From Bosea sp. 685 (GTDB lineage Bacteria > Pseudomonadota > Alphaproteobacteria > Rhizobiales > Beijerinckiaceae): DNA of 64,000 nt. The notes beneath the pieces were generated by a model that was not told the DNA's origin, ran no database searches, and saw nothing but the letters and a program-made list of their open reading frames with translations. This document shows positions 44,288 to 53,240 of the stretch, in pieces (the stretch's first letter is position 1; every line of letters starts with the position of its first letter). A program made the position numbers and the translations under genes. The DNA lies in contig NZ_CP134779.1 in the NCBI RefSeq assembly GCF_031884435.1, positions 1,178,001 through 1,242,000 of the forward strand, written 5' to 3'.

Positions 44288-45839
44288 ATGACAGAGGTTG
44301 CGACCTTGCCCGCGCGCTACAACGCCTGGGTCAATCGCAAACTCGGCATAACCAGGCTCGGCGAGTCCGAGGCCTCGGCGCTTCGCGCGGCGCAGGCCGA
44401 CATCTTCGCGCGCATTATCCCACCCATCCTGATCTCCAATGCGCTCTCGGCAGTCCTCGTGGCGAGCACCGCCATGTTTCATGGCTGGCTGTGGTTTCCG
44501 CTGTTGTGGAGTGGATGGGTCGTATCCACCGGGGTGTTCGGCATCCTGCGGATTTCCAGGATCAATGCACGCAAGCGCGACGACGCGCCATCCGTGAAGT
44601 TCAATGACAGGATCCTGATCGATTCGGCGATGATGGCGATGCCCTGGCTGGTGATGGCCGTGGTGATCAATCCGACTGCGGTGCCCCAGATGGAGGTGCT
44701 GACGGCGACCCTACTGGCAGGACTGATCTGCGCCGGCACGTTCACCATGGCCAGCATGCCCTCGGCTGCGCTGCTCTTCGTCGGCCTGATCCTGACAGCC
44801 CGCATCCTCCACATCGCGCTGTCCCCGGTCGATCATTTGCCGGAGAACCTCGCCTTTCAGGCGATCTGCGGGTCGGTCATGCTGGTGTCGCTGCGCAGCA
44901 TGGCGCAGCTCTTCATCGATCGCGTCCGCGCCGTCAGCAGCGCGCAGGAGCTTGGGCTGGAAGCGCAGGCGCAGGCGCGGCTGGAGGAGAAGCAGCGCGA
45001 GCGCGTGGAGGGACAGGCTGAAGCGTTCCGGCGCGAGATCGGCGCCATCCTGCAGTCGGTTGCCCAATCGGTCGTCCACATGAATGGCGCGGCCGAGCAA
45101 CTCGTCGCGATCTCCCACAGGTCGCAGGATAAACTCGCGGACGTGCTGACCAAGGTCGGCGATGCCAAGACGGATATCGTCTCGGTCGAGTCCTGCTCTC
45201 ACCGCCTGACCGAGACGATCTCCCTGATCCGCAACGAGGCCGACCGGACCACACATCTGGTGCGGATGGCGGCCTCAGATGTCGCAGCCTCGATCTGTAT
45301 CAAGACCCAGCTGAAGCAGGCGGTTCACGACATCGGTCAGGTTTCGGCTGATCCGCGCGATCGCGTCGCAGACCAATCTGCTGGCTCTCAACGCCACGAT
45401 CGAAGCGGCCCGCGCCGGCCTGGCGGGGCGCGGCTTCGCCGTGGTCGCGATCGAGGTGAAGGGGCTGGCTGCCCGCACCGAGGCGGCGACGCAGGAGATT
45501 TCACAGCGCATCGAGGAGGTTCGAGCCGCCACCGAACGCTCGATCGCCGCCGTGATGAACATCAGCGTCTCCACTGATGCTATTGTCGGTGCGACCGGCG
45601 GCATCGTCGTCGCAGTGGACCAGCAGTCGGACGCGATCCGCACCATGGTCGAACTGCTGATGCGCGCCGTGCGCGAAGCCGAGCAGGCAGCCGGCGCGAT
45701 CGATCTCGTCGTGGCCGACGCCGCGCGCACGATGGACCATGGCCGACAGGTTTCCGAGGCGGCTGCGGGTGTCGATGTCTCGGCGACCCGTCTTGGCGAA
45801 TCCGTCGCCCGGTTCTCCCGCGACGTCGTCAGGGGCTGA
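44288..45839 (+). pseudogene. Membrane methyl-accepting chemotaxis-type receptor, frameshifted
   Basis: The first frame (44288 to about 45350) encodes an N-terminal bundle of about six helices (residues 40-215) without a periplasmic domain, then a coiled coil (ELGLEAQAQARLEEKQRER). After about 45345-45354 the signal domain continues one base later, in the frame reading [20 protein letters not shown] and on through 45441-45839 ([20 protein letters not shown]) to RDVVRG. The original frame goes on into an Arg-rich tail to 45577. One extra or two missing bases explain this. It may be a true pseudogene or a sequence error. Loss of the hairpin tip would abolish CheA signalling. Confidence 0.8.
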
Positions 45840-46877
45840 TCAGCCGGGTGTCCCGATGCCGTAGAATTCGCGGTACCACGCCACGAAGCGGGCGATGCCG
45901 GTCTCGATCGGCGTGTCCGGGCTGAAATTGACCTTCGCCATCAGGGCGGAGACATCGGCGAAGGTCGCTGGCACGTCGCCGGGCTGCATCGGCAGGTGGC
46001 GCTTGATCGCGGGCTTGCCGCAGGCCTGCTCGACCGCCGCAATGAAGCGGTCGAGCCGCACCGGCGTATGGTTGCCGATATTGTAGATGCGGTGCGGCGC
46101 GGCGGCCGTCGCCGGGTCCGGGCGGGCCTGATCGAAAGCGGGATCGGCCTCAGGCGGTGCGGCGACGAGCCGGACGATCGCCTCGCTGACATCGTCGACA
46201 TAGGTGAAGTCGCGGCTCATCTCGTTTTCGGCGTAGACGTCGATCGGCTGGCCCTCGAGGATCGCCTTGGTGAACTTGAAATAGGCCATGTCCGGCCGGC
46301 CCCAGGGACCGTAGACGGTGAAGAAGCGCAGGCCCGTCGCCGGGATGCCGTAGAGATGGGCGTAGGAATGCGCCATCAGCTCATTGGCGCGCTTGGTTGC
46401 GGCGTAGAGCGAGACCGGATGATCGGCACCGTCATGCTCGCTGAACGGCGTCTTGGCGTTGGCGCCGTAGACCGAGCTCGACGATGCATAGATCAGATGG
46501 CTGACGGGATTGTGCCGGCAGGCCTCCAGCACCGACAGGAACCCGTCGAGATTGGCGCTGGCATAGGCGCGCGGATTGTCGAGCGAATAGCGCACGCCGG
46601 CCTGGGCCGCGAGGTGAATGACGGCGTCGGGCCGGTAAGCCGCGAAAGCCGACAGGAGCCGGTCGTAATCGGCGATATCCAGCGCCTCGAAGGCAAAGCC
46701 ATTGCGCGGGGTGAGCCGGTCGAGCCGGGCCTGCTTCAGGGCCGGGTCGTAATAGGGCGTGAGGTTGTCGATGCCCAGAACCTGGATACCCTGGGCGAGC
46801 AACGCCTCGGCGACGTGGTAGCCGATGAAGCCGGCGGCTCCAGTCAGCAGGATGCGTTGCTGGCGAGTGTTGGTCAT
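45840..46877 (-). CDS. NAD-dependent epimerase, UDP-glucuronate 4-epimerase type
   Basis: A 345-residue extended SDR enzyme. The NAD motif is TGAAGFIGYHVAEALLAQG (residues 12-30). The catalytic set SSSSVYGAN and YAATKRANE provide Ser/Tyr/Lys; LTPYYDPALKQARL and RFFTVYGPWGRPDMA are typical of UDP-glucuronate epimerases. It makes UDP-galacturonate for surface polysaccharides. It converges on the chemoreceptor gene with their stops adjacent. Start ATG at 46877; ribosome site weak. Confidence 0.9.
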   Translation of the reverse strand: MTNTRQQRILLTGAAGFIGYHVAEALLAQGIQVLGIDNLTPYYDPALKQARLDRLTPRNGFAFEALDIADYDRLLSAFAAYRPDAVIHLAAQAGVRYSLDNPRAYASANLDGFLSVLEACRHNPVSHLIYASSSSVYGANAKTPFSEHDGADHPVSLYAATKRANELMAHSYAHLYGIPATGLRFFTVYGPWGRPDMAYFKFTKAILEGQPIDVYAENEMSRDFTYVDDVSEAIVRLVAAPPEADPAFDQARPDPATAAAPHRIYNIGNHTPVRLDRFIAAVEQACGKPAIKRHLPMQPGDVPATFADVSALMAKVNFSPDTPIETGIARFVAWYREFYGIGTPG

Positions 46878-47319
46878 CTGGCGACGTGCCGTCCCTTGCC
46901 GCGGGGATGGCTGGCAGCGGGAGACTGTTTCGCCGCCGGTTCCCGCATATCGCCGGCAGCGAATGGCGGCCTGCGGGCCGCGACCGTGTTCGATTGCAGC
47001 CTCGTCCTCTTCGGATGATTTGCAGCGTGAGGCAAGAGCCCGACGATGCCGCTTCGCGCTGGTTTCGCGGCATTCCTGGCCCCGGCGGCATGTGGCATGC
47101 TGGCGATGAGACCGGACAAGTGGGCAATTTCTGCCCCCCGGACCTCGCAACATGGCAAAAGCTGCCGGGTCATTATGACGAATAATTGTTTAATTTGTTG
47201 ATTCAATTACTTTTTTCTTCGGCTCGGCAATTGCGTGCTGCTTGCCCAGGGGGCCGATACCGATGCGGCCTCCGCCACCGGCATCGATGACCCAAAGGGG
47301 CCAGTCAGGAGAGCGTTCC
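46878..47319. other. Intergenic region, no supported gene
   Basis: About 440 bases. Several overlapping open frames exist on both strands but lack motifs. A distinctly A/T-rich patch at 47172-47222 (TAATTGTTTAATTTGTTG and more) is the likely promoter zone of the Ser-rich protein gene at 47320, possibly also of the epimerase gene. Confidence 0.5.
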
Positions 47320-47895
47320 ATGAGTAGCGTATCGTCCAGCGCGCAGAACTATTCCCGGTTCGAGACGCGCGTCCAAAGCCGGCTGAACGCCGACATCGCC
47401 TCGGGCAAGATTTCCGCCGCGGACGGGACTGCGCTCGGCAGCGCACTTGGCGACATCCAGCAGCAGCTCACTGCCAGCTCGACCCAAAGCACCTCGTCTT
47501 CCACCAGCGGGAAGCTGGGCACGACGGTCGGTTCGCTCATCGATGGCGAGGTGTCGTCGGGAAAGCTGACCAGCGCCCAGGCCGACGAACTCAAGAGCCT
47601 GCTCGGGGGCGGGCACCGCGTCGGCGGCGGGCATCATGGCCACAAACCTGAGGCGGCCAAGAGCGACAGCAGCGATCAGGATAGCGACGATACCCAGACG
47701 GGGCTCGCCGGGGTGCTGAACGCGGCCTCTTCCAGCTCGACGGATTCCAGCTCCGCTTCCGATCCGCTCGCGGAATTCCTCAAGGTCCTGCAGAGCGCCC
47801 AGCAGACCTTGTCCAGCTCATCCTACAACGCAGCCGGCGCGAGCGCGACCAAGACCCCCAGCGCAAGCCTGGGCCTTGTCGACACCACCGCCTGA
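47320..47895 (+). CDS. Ser/Thr-rich hypothetical protein with a repeated SGK motif
   Basis: 191 residues, not recognised. Two related motifs, ADIASGKISAADGTALGSAL (residues about 22-41) and GEVSSGKLTSAQADELKSLL (about 72-91), suggest a duplicated helical unit. They are separated by a Ser/Thr linker and followed by a Gly/His stretch (GGGHRVGGGHHGHK) that could bind metal, then an acidic Ser-rich tail. No signal peptide or membrane segment. AGGAGAG precedes the ATG at 47320. The composition would suit a secreted or surface-associated protein, but this is only a guess. Confidence 0.7.
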   Translation: MSSVSSSAQNYSRFETRVQSRLNADIASGKISAADGTALGSALGDIQQQLTASSTQSTSSSTSGKLGTTVGSLIDGEVSSGKLTSAQADELKSLLGGGHRVGGGHHGHKPEAAKSDSSDQDSDDTQTGLAGVLNAASSSSTDSSSASDPLAEFLKVLQSAQQTLSSSSYNAAGASATKTPSASLGLVDTTA

Positions 47896-48007
47896 CAGGC
47901 GCGGCGGCAAATAGAATGGCTGGGATGGAAACGGGACGGGCCGATGCATGTCGGCCTGGTCCCTCATCACTGTCATCGGAGAACCGCACCCCGTTTGGGG
48001 AAAGCGT

Positions 48008-48084
48008 TGGTAGCGGGAGAGGGACTCGAACCCCCGACACGCGGATTATGATTCCGCTGCTCTAACCAGCTGAGCTACCCCGCC
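48008..48084 (-). tRNA. tRNA-Met (CAT), elongator type
   Basis: 77 bases with encoded CCA. The minus strand folds as a cloverleaf: acceptor GGCGGGG with TCCCGCT, D arm AGCTCAGCTGGTTAGAGC, anticodon stem GCGGA/TCCGC around ATCATAA, and T arm GGGGGTTCGAGTCCCTC. The anticodon CAT is at 48048-48050. The first pair G-U and the overall sequence fit elongator Met in alphaproteobacteria better than initiator (which has an unpaired 1-72) or Ile2. Confidence 0.95.
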
Positions 48085-48382
48085 CCGAGACGAAGGCTCG
48101 CCGCTGACGGCGTGCCTTTGTGAGGGCGCGTATAGGGGGCGAAGGGTGATGCCGTCAAGCCTCCGGGCGGCATGGGATATAATCATATGACATGCGCATT
48201 ACGCTCTTTGCGGCGGGTATTGTAGGTTTGCCATGCGTTTCTTGCATTGGTGCAGTCTTGAAGCCTGGATGCGACGGCTTAGCTGATAGCCAGATCGGCG
48301 TCAGGGGCCGCTGCGGGAATGGTCGACGATGATCGCCGCCATCGCTCCGCTGCGCAGCCGGTCATTTCGGAGGCCGCCTTTC
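48085..48382. other. Intergenic region upstream of a small exported protein
   Basis: About 300 bases. A TATAAT at 48178-48183 stands out in GC-rich DNA, but no matching -35 element is seen. No gene is supported. Confidence 0.4.
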
Positions 48383-48739
48383 ATGGCAACGCTCATTTCA
48401 TCCTTCAGTTTTTCGTTTGCGCAATCCCTTTTGACACACGCCAAGTCGCGTATTGCCAGGCCGCGTATCGCGCAGACCGTGGCCGCTATCGCTCTCGGCG
48501 TCGCGGCGCTCGGCGCCATGGCGAGCGCTCCGGCGGCTGCCGCCGAGCGACCTGCATGGGAGACCGCCTGCGCCTACAAGCAGCCCTCCGGCACGTTCGG
48601 CAACGGCTATACGGTAGTGGCCGACATGTGCGCGCGTCTGCGCTCCTGCCAGGCCATCTCGGATCGGGGCGGCGACCTCGCGCAGGCGGGATGCTTTGAC
48701 TTCGAGGCCGCGCCGCGCCCGGCTGGCCGGCGTTCCTGA
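48383..48739 (+). CDS. Small exported hypothetical protein
   Basis: 118 residues. The N-terminal half has a basic stretch and a hydrophobic helix (TVAAIALGVAALGAMASAPAAA, residues about 32-53) ending in AAAAE, so it is probably cleaved and secreted. The mature part of about 65 residues has four Cys (ACAYKQ, DMCARLRSCQ, AGCFDF), enough for two disulfides. The ATG at 48383 follows GGAGG by 9 bases. Family not recognised. Confidence 0.65.
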   Translation: MATLISSFSFSFAQSLLTHAKSRIARPRIAQTVAAIALGVAALGAMASAPAAAAERPAWETACAYKQPSGTFGNGYTVVADMCARLRSCQAISDRGGDLAQAGCFDFEAAPRPAGRRS

Positions 48740-48746
48740 AACACTC

Positions 48747-48783
48747 TTCCGGCCCGGCAGGCATGGTGCCAGCCGGGCCGGAA
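48747..48783. terminator. Bidirectional terminator hairpin
   Basis: TTCCGGCCCGGC (48747-48758) and GCCGGGCCGGAA (48772-48783) form a perfect 12-base stem with a 13-base loop, exactly between two converging genes. No U tract on either side, so termination may be inefficient or factor-aided. Confidence 0.75.
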
Positions 48784-49437
48784 TCAGATCAGGCCATTAC
48801 CTGCTTGATGTGACGCGGTCTTGCGCAGGCGGACGACCTTGAAATAGCCCCGGCCGACATGGACGGTCTCGTAGCGTCCGGTGCGCGCCGCCCAGTCGGT
48901 CAGGCGGCTGACCTTGAAATCCGTGCTCCAGCCGATCGCCTTGGCGAGGGGCGCGAGCGCCGCCCAGAATGGCGCGAGCAGCCCACCATCGTCGACGAGG
49001 CGGCTCGAGATCACGATCTCGCCGCCAGGCTTCAGCACACGGTCCATCTCGGCCAGCGCTTGTTCGGGATCGGGCACCAGCGTGATCACGAATTGCGCGG
49101 TCACGGCGTCGAAGCGCTCGGCCTCGAAGCCCAGGCGGCAGGCATCCATCACCATCAGCCCGCGGACATGGTCGAGGCCCTGGCTCGCGACCTTGCGGTT
49201 GGCGACCTTGAGCATGTCGAGCGAGAGATCGGCCCCGAGCACGCGCGTGCCTTGCGTGAAATAGGGCAGGGTCAGCCCGGTGCCGACGCCGATCTCCAGA
49301 ATGTCGGGACCGCAGGCGCAAGCCGCCGCGACGGCCTCGCGCTGCGGGCGGGCCAGCATGCGCAGATAGATCTTGTCGTAGAACTTGGCCCAGGCCGCAT
49401 AGGCGCGCTTCTGGGCTTCGAGGTGAGTCACCGACAT
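48784..49437 (-). CDS. pmtA: SAM-dependent methyltransferase, PmtA-like
   Basis: A 217-residue class I methyltransferase. The SAM motif LEIGVGTGLTLPYF is at residues about 48-61, with GADLSLDMLKVANRK after it and DAVTAQFVITLVPDPEQAL as motif II. The N-terminal YAAWAKFYDKIYLRMLARPQREAV and the overall length match Rhodobacter/Agrobacterium-type phosphatidylethanolamine N-methyltransferase, which makes phosphatidylcholine at the inner membrane. Assignment to PmtA is by these patterns; a related methyltransferase is possible. Confidence 0.75.
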   Translation of the reverse strand: MSVTHLEAQKRAYAAWAKFYDKIYLRMLARPQREAVAAACACGPDILEIGVGTGLTLPYFTQGTRVLGADLSLDMLKVANRKVASQGLDHVRGLMVMDACRLGFEAERFDAVTAQFVITLVPDPEQALAEMDRVLKPGGEIVISSRLVDDGGLLAPFWAALAPLAKAIGWSTDFKVSRLTDWAARTGRYETVHVGRGYFKVVRLRKTASHQAGNGLI

Positions 49438-49492
49438 GGAGCGGCTCGCGGCGATTGAGGTTGCAGGAAAGCCGAGGCGGGCGTCGTCGGGC

Positions 49493-50677
49493 TCAGGGCT
49501 GCGCGTGGGCGAACGCAGGCGCGGGCGCCAGCATGGCGAGCGGCGGCCGCAGGATCGTACCGCCGCCGAGTACGCGCGCATCGGGGCCGGCATCAGTGTA
49601 GATGACGCAAGCCTGACCGGGCGAAACCCCCTCTTCATCGCTGGCGAGTTCGATCTTGAGGCCGTCCTCGTCGCGCATCAGCCGCGCCTCGCGCGGCGCC
49701 CGGGTCGAGCGCACTCGGACGGCGACATCGAGCCCCTCGGCCGGGAGTGCATCCAGAGACCGGTCGCCGAGCCAGTTGACGTCGCGCAGCCTGATCTCGC
49801 GCACGCCAAGCGCCTCGCGCGGGCCGACGATGACACGGGCGAGATCGGCATCGAGCCGCAGCACATAGAGCGGCTCGGCCGCGCTGAGGCCCAGCCCCTT
49901 GCGCTGTCCAACGGTGTAGCGCAGCACCCCGTCATGGCGCCCGAGCACGCGCCCGTCGAGATGGACGATCTCGCCGGGGCGCGAGGCGCCGGGCTTCAGC
50001 TTCTCGATCACATCGGCATAGCGGCCATTGGGAACGAAGCAGATGTCCTGGCTGTCGGGCTTATCGGCGATGCCGAGCCCGAGTTCTGCGGCGAGCGCGC
50101 GGGTCTGCGCCTTGTCGATGCTGCCGAGCGGGAAGCGCAGCAGATCGAGCTGCTCCTGCGTCGTCGCATAGAGGAAATAGCTCTGGTCGCGCGCGGCGTC
50201 GGCGGCGCGGAACAGGCCGCGATGGCCGGTGCCGAGGTCGCGGCTGACGACATAATGGCCGGTCGCGAGCGCATCGGCGCCCAGCTCCTGGGCCAGGCCC
50301 AGCAGGTCGCGGAACTTCACCGTGCGATTGCATTCGACACAAGGGATCGGTGTCTCGCCGGCGAGATAGCTCTCGGCGAAGCGCTCGATCACGGCGTCGC
50401 GGAAACGGCTCTCATAATCGAGCACGTAATGAGGGATGCCGATGGCCTCCGCGACGCGGCGAGCGTCGTGGATATCCTGGCCGGCGCAGCAGGCGCCGGC
50501 GCGATGCACGGCCGCGCCATGATCGTAAAGCTGCAGCGTCACGCCGATGACGTCATAGCCCTCGCGCTTCAGCAGCGCGGCGACGACGGAGGAGTCGACG
50601 CCGCCGGACATCGCCGCGACGACGCGCGTGGCCGCGGGCGGCTTGGCGATGTCGAGGGAGTTGAGGGGCGTGGTCAT
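49493..50677 (-). CDS. mnmA: tRNA 2-thiouridine(34) synthase MnmA
   Basis: 394 residues. The PP-loop [16 protein letters not shown] is near residues 21-36. The catalytic Cys is in [11 protein letters not shown] and the second in [13 protein letters not shown]; the C-terminal beta-barrel starts after GQRKGLGLS. It thiolates U34 of Lys, Glu and Gln tRNAs with sulfur relayed from IscS. The ATG at 50677 is preceded by a moderate site. The adjacent region to fliK holds no other gene. Confidence 0.95.
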   Translation of the reverse strand: MTTPLNSLDIAKPPAATRVVAAMSGGVDSSVVAALLKREGYDVIGVTLQLYDHGAAVHRAGACCAGQDIHDARRVAEAIGIPHYVLDYESRFRDAVIERFAESYLAGETPIPCVECNRTVKFRDLLGLAQELGADALATGHYVVSRDLGTGHRGLFRAADAARDQSYFLYATTQEQLDLLRFPLGSIDKAQTRALAAELGLGIADKPDSQDICFVPNGRYADVIEKLKPGASRPGEIVHLDGRVLGRHDGVLRYTVGQRKGLGLSAAEPLYVLRLDADLARVIVGPREALGVREIRLRDVNWLGDRSLDALPAEGLDVAVRVRSTRAPREARLMRDEDGLKIELASDEEGVSPGQACVIYTDAGPDARVLGGGTILRPPLAMLAPAPAFAHAQP

Positions 50678-50855
50678 GCGATGGTCCGGTCCGGGACGGC
50701 GGCGGATGCGATCGGCGGTTCTATATCGGCTTTGGCGCGCGCCTGCCAGCGTGCGATCGGCAAATCCTGCCGGGTCGGGGTGCAAGACCGGCGCTTCTTG
50801 CCGTCATGGTGATCGCGCGATGCGGTTAAGTCATTGATATAGTGCATGCATTCCA

Positions 50856-50870
50856 TGGCGTGGGACTTGC
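50856..50870 (+). promoter_or_regulatory. Candidate sigma-54 promoter for the fliK operon
   Basis: TGGCGTGGGACTTGC: the GG and GC doublets are exactly 10 bases apart, as required for sigma-54 -24/-12 promoters (TGGCAC-N5-TTGC), with four of six and four of four matches. It lies 46 bases before the fliK ATG. The nearby flbD gene encodes a sigma-54 activator. Confidence 0.6.
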
Positions 50871-50915
50871 TCCCCGGAGGGGCGGGCGTTGTGCTGCCCG
50901 CGTCCGGAATCGCCG

Positions 50916-51512
50916 ATGTCTGTTCAGTCGCTCACGCTTTCGTCTGCCTTGACCGAACCCGCTCCTGTGCGCCGTCGCGCGGCAGAGCCGGATTCCGGCC
51001 GCGCGGCTGAGGCGTTCACGCTGCCAGACGATAGGTCTCGCGAGACGGCCTCACCCGCGCAGGACACCTCCGCGCCGCGCCCGAAACCCGAGCAGGCGCA
51101 GGCCGAGGATCGACCTTCGCCGCAAAGGCCCGATGCCAGGACGGATACCACCAGGACGGATGCTGCCAAGACGGACGGCGCCAAGACGGACGGCGCTAAG
51201 ACGGACGGCGCTAAGACGGATGGCGCCAAGACAGACGCTGCAAAGGCGAATGCGGCCACGCAGCCGCCGATCGCTGCCAAGCCGGGCGAGACCACGCCTA
51301 ATGCTCAGGGCGCCACGGGCTCGCCCCCGGTTCAGCAGGATATCGGCGCACTTGTCAGCATCGCCGTTGCCACGCAGGCCGAGGCGCCGACGAGCGGTGA
51401 ATCCGTAAAGAGAAGGACGCCAAGGGCGTCAAGGACAAGGCGAGCGAGACGCCGACGACAGATCCCTCCGCGCTTCTCGCCACGCCAGCCGATGGCGTCG
51501 TTGTTCAGGTAG
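50916..51512 (+). CDS. fliK: Flagellar hook-length control protein FliK, N-terminal part (before frameshift)
   Basis: The first 164 or so codons (to about 51405) give a Pro/Ala/Thr-rich, charged, disordered sequence typical of the FliK ruler region, including a KTDGA pentapeptide repeat. Past 51405 the frame turns into Arg-rich text ([15 protein letters not shown]) and stops at 51512. The -1 frame instead continues naturally (KEKDAKGVKDKASE...) into the C-terminal half at 51554. One missing base near 51403-51406 would explain it. The start at 50916 follows the sigma-54 promoter. Confidence 0.65.
   Translation: MSVQSLTLSSALTEPAPVRRRAAEPDSGRAAEAFTLPDDRSRETASPAQDTSAPRPKPEQAQAEDRPSPQRPDARTDTTRTDAAKTDGAKTDGAKTDGAKTDGAKTDAAKANAATQPPIAAKPGETTPNAQGATGSPPVQQDIGALVSIAVATQAEAPTSGESVKRRTPRASRTRRARRRRQIPPRFSPRQPMASLFR
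51132..51251 (+). repeat. Eight-unit 15-base tandem repeat inside fliK
   Basis: Units such as GGCGCCAAGACGGAC repeat in phase, coding for a KTDGA-like pentapeptide. The central four are nearly identical and the outer ones have drifted. Copy-number change here would change FliK ruler length. Confidence 0.85.
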
Positions 51513-51553
51513 CGCCGATCATCGATCTCTCCGCCGCGATCGTTCCTGGCCTT

Positions 51554-52423
51554 GTGCCCACGGCGGTGACCCAGGCGCCCGCTGCAGGTGCGGCTCTCGG
51601 GGCCGGCATCGCCAAGGCCGGGCTCGTCTCGCCGAAGCCGGCCGTCGCGACCTCCTTGCAGGGGGATGCCGCCGGCAATGCGGGAGCGGACGCCGGCGTC
51701 CTCTCTGATGGCGAAGGCGGCAAGGCGCAGCTTGCGAGCGACGGACAGCCGGCCTTGCGCGCGGCTAAAGCTGGCAAAGACGAGCCGACCAGCTCTTCAG
51801 CTGCGCCTGCTGCATCGCAGGCCGAATTCAAGCCACTCGAATTGCTGCAGACTCCGCAAAACCTGATCGATCTTTCGGCGCTGGCGCAGTCGCGCGGGGG
51901 CAAGGCGGGCGGCACCCTGGACGTGACCACTCCAGAGCAGACTGCCGCCGGACAGGCCACGACGGCTCATGGCCAGGCTGCCGCGGCCACGCAGACGACG
52001 CCGCTCCACATGGTTCCCATCGAGATCGGGATGAAGGCGCTGGCGGGCTCCCGGTCATTCGACATCCGGCTTGATCCGGCGGAACTCGGCCGCGTCGATG
52101 TCAAGCTCGAGGTGTCCGACAAGGGCGAGGTCAGCGCCAGGCTGGTTGTGGACCGGGTCGAGACGTTGCACATGCTCCAGCGCGACTCGCGCACGCTCGA
52201 ACGGGCCTTCGAGCAGGCCGGTCTCAAGCCCTCCGATGCAGGCGTCGATATCAGCTTGCGCGACCCTGCCGACCAGTCCGGCTTCCGGCAGAACCGGCAG
52301 CAGGACGATGCGCCGCGTCGCACGCCGACCGCCACGGAAACCGGCGAAGACATCGTCGCACCCGCCCAGCCAGTCCAGACCCGCCGCCTCGTCAGGCTCG
52401 GCGGCGTCGATCTCAGCATCTGA
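51554..52423 (+). CDS. fliK: Flagellar hook-length control protein FliK, C-terminal part
   Basis: The coding-like frame actually runs from about 51407 without an early start codon; the ATG-like GTG at 51554 is only the first possible initiation. The C-terminal Flg_hook domain is clear: RSFDIRLDPAELGRVDVKLE then VSARLVVDRVETLHMLQRDSR (residues about 165-215). It interacts with FlhB to switch export from hook to filament. Its tail TRRLVRLGGVDLSI is typical for alphaproteobacteria. Read with 50916-51512, it makes one protein of about 500 residues. Confidence 0.75.
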   Translation: MPTAVTQAPAAGAALGAGIAKAGLVSPKPAVATSLQGDAAGNAGADAGVLSDGEGGKAQLASDGQPALRAAKAGKDEPTSSSAAPAASQAEFKPLELLQTPQNLIDLSALAQSRGGKAGGTLDVTTPEQTAAGQATTAHGQAAAATQTTPLHMVPIEIGMKALAGSRSFDIRLDPAELGRVDVKLEVSDKGEVSARLVVDRVETLHMLQRDSRTLERAFEQAGLKPSDAGVDISLRDPADQSGFRQNRQQDDAPRRTPTATETGEDIVAPAQPVQTRRLVRLGGVDLSI

Positions 52424-52440
52424 CGGCAAGGAGAAGCACC

Positions 52441-53130
52441 ATGGCCGTTTCCAACACCTCCTCGACGACGACCGCGGGGTTCCAGAACACCTCCTCGACG
52501 ACGACGAGCAGCAGCACCGTATCCGGTTCGCAGACGGCGATCGCCGGGAATTTCGACCAGTTCCTGTCGCTGCTGACGACGCAGCTCAAGAACCAGAGCC
52601 CGCTCGATCCGCTCGACACCAACCAGTTCACCGCCCAGCTCGTGCAGTTCGCCGGGGTCGAGCAGCAGCTCAAGATGAACGACACGCTGAGTGCGCTGCT
52701 CACTCTCAACAAGGCGACGACGACGACGGATGCGGTCGGTTTCATCGGTGCGACGATCACCGCCGACGGCGCGACGGCGCCGCTCAAGAACGGATCCGCC
52801 TACTGGTCGGTGAACATGGCGAGCGCCGGCACTGCCAATATCACCGTGAAGGATTCCAGCGGCTCGGTGGTCCGGACCCTGACGACGAGCCTCGCCGCGG
52901 GCGAGCAGACCGTCCAATGGGATGGCAGCACCTCGACCGGCACGGTCGCGCCCGCTGGCGACTACACCATCACCGTCGACGCCACGGATGTGTCCGGCCA
53001 GGCGGTGGTCGCCAAGACCGAAATCATCGGCGTCGTCGACAGCATCGATCTGAGCGGCGACGCGCCGATGCTCAAGATCGGTACGATCAGCGTCCCGATC
53101 GACAAGGTCAAGAAGGTGATCAAGGGCTGA
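52441..53130 (+). CDS. flgD: Flagellar hook assembly (capping) protein FlgD
   Basis: 229 residues. The conserved N-terminal block DQFLSLLTTQLKNQSPLDPLDTNQFTAQLVQFAGVEQQLKMN lies at residues about 39-80, after a Ser/Thr-rich leader with a TSSTTT repeat. The C-terminal Ig-like and Tudor-like domains contain TVQWDGSTSTGTVAPAGDYT. It is exported as the cap under which FlgE assembles. AAGGAGAAGC lies before the ATG, 17 bases after fliK. Confidence 0.93.
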   Translation: MAVSNTSSTTTAGFQNTSSTTTSSSTVSGSQTAIAGNFDQFLSLLTTQLKNQSPLDPLDTNQFTAQLVQFAGVEQQLKMNDTLSALLTLNKATTTTDAVGFIGATITADGATAPLKNGSAYWSVNMASAGTANITVKDSSGSVVRTLTTSLAAGEQTVQWDGSTSTGTVAPAGDYTITVDATDVSGQAVVAKTEIIGVVDSIDLSGDAPMLKIGTISVPIDKVKKVIKG

Positions 53131-53171
53131 TGGCGGCTGACGCGCAGATAGGGAAAGCCGTCCGATTCGCT

Positions 53172-53186
53172 TTAGGTAAATCTTAA
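53172..53186 (+). promoter_or_regulatory. Candidate CtrA box upstream of sciP
   Basis: TTAG-GTAAATC-TTAA differs from TTAA-N7-TTAA by one base. It lies 55 bases before the sciP start in a short A/T-rich dip. In Caulobacter sciP is CtrA-activated and SciP in turn blocks CtrA, so a site here is expected. Confidence 0.55.
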
Positions 53187-53240
53187 AGCCGGACGCCTAT
53201 GCTCAGCAGAAGTAGGTCTGTTGAGTTGTGTGAGTGTACC

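Noticed and set aside
48178..48183. TATAAT as a -10 box for the small exported protein
   Set aside because: No acceptable -35 hexamer at 16-18 bases and it is 200 bases from the start; kept only as a remark in the intergenic entry.
51400..51412. Programmed -1 frameshift site in fliK
   Set aside because: The sequence around the break (CCGTAAAGAG) is not a slippery heptamer and no strong downstream stem was seen; a missing base is simpler.
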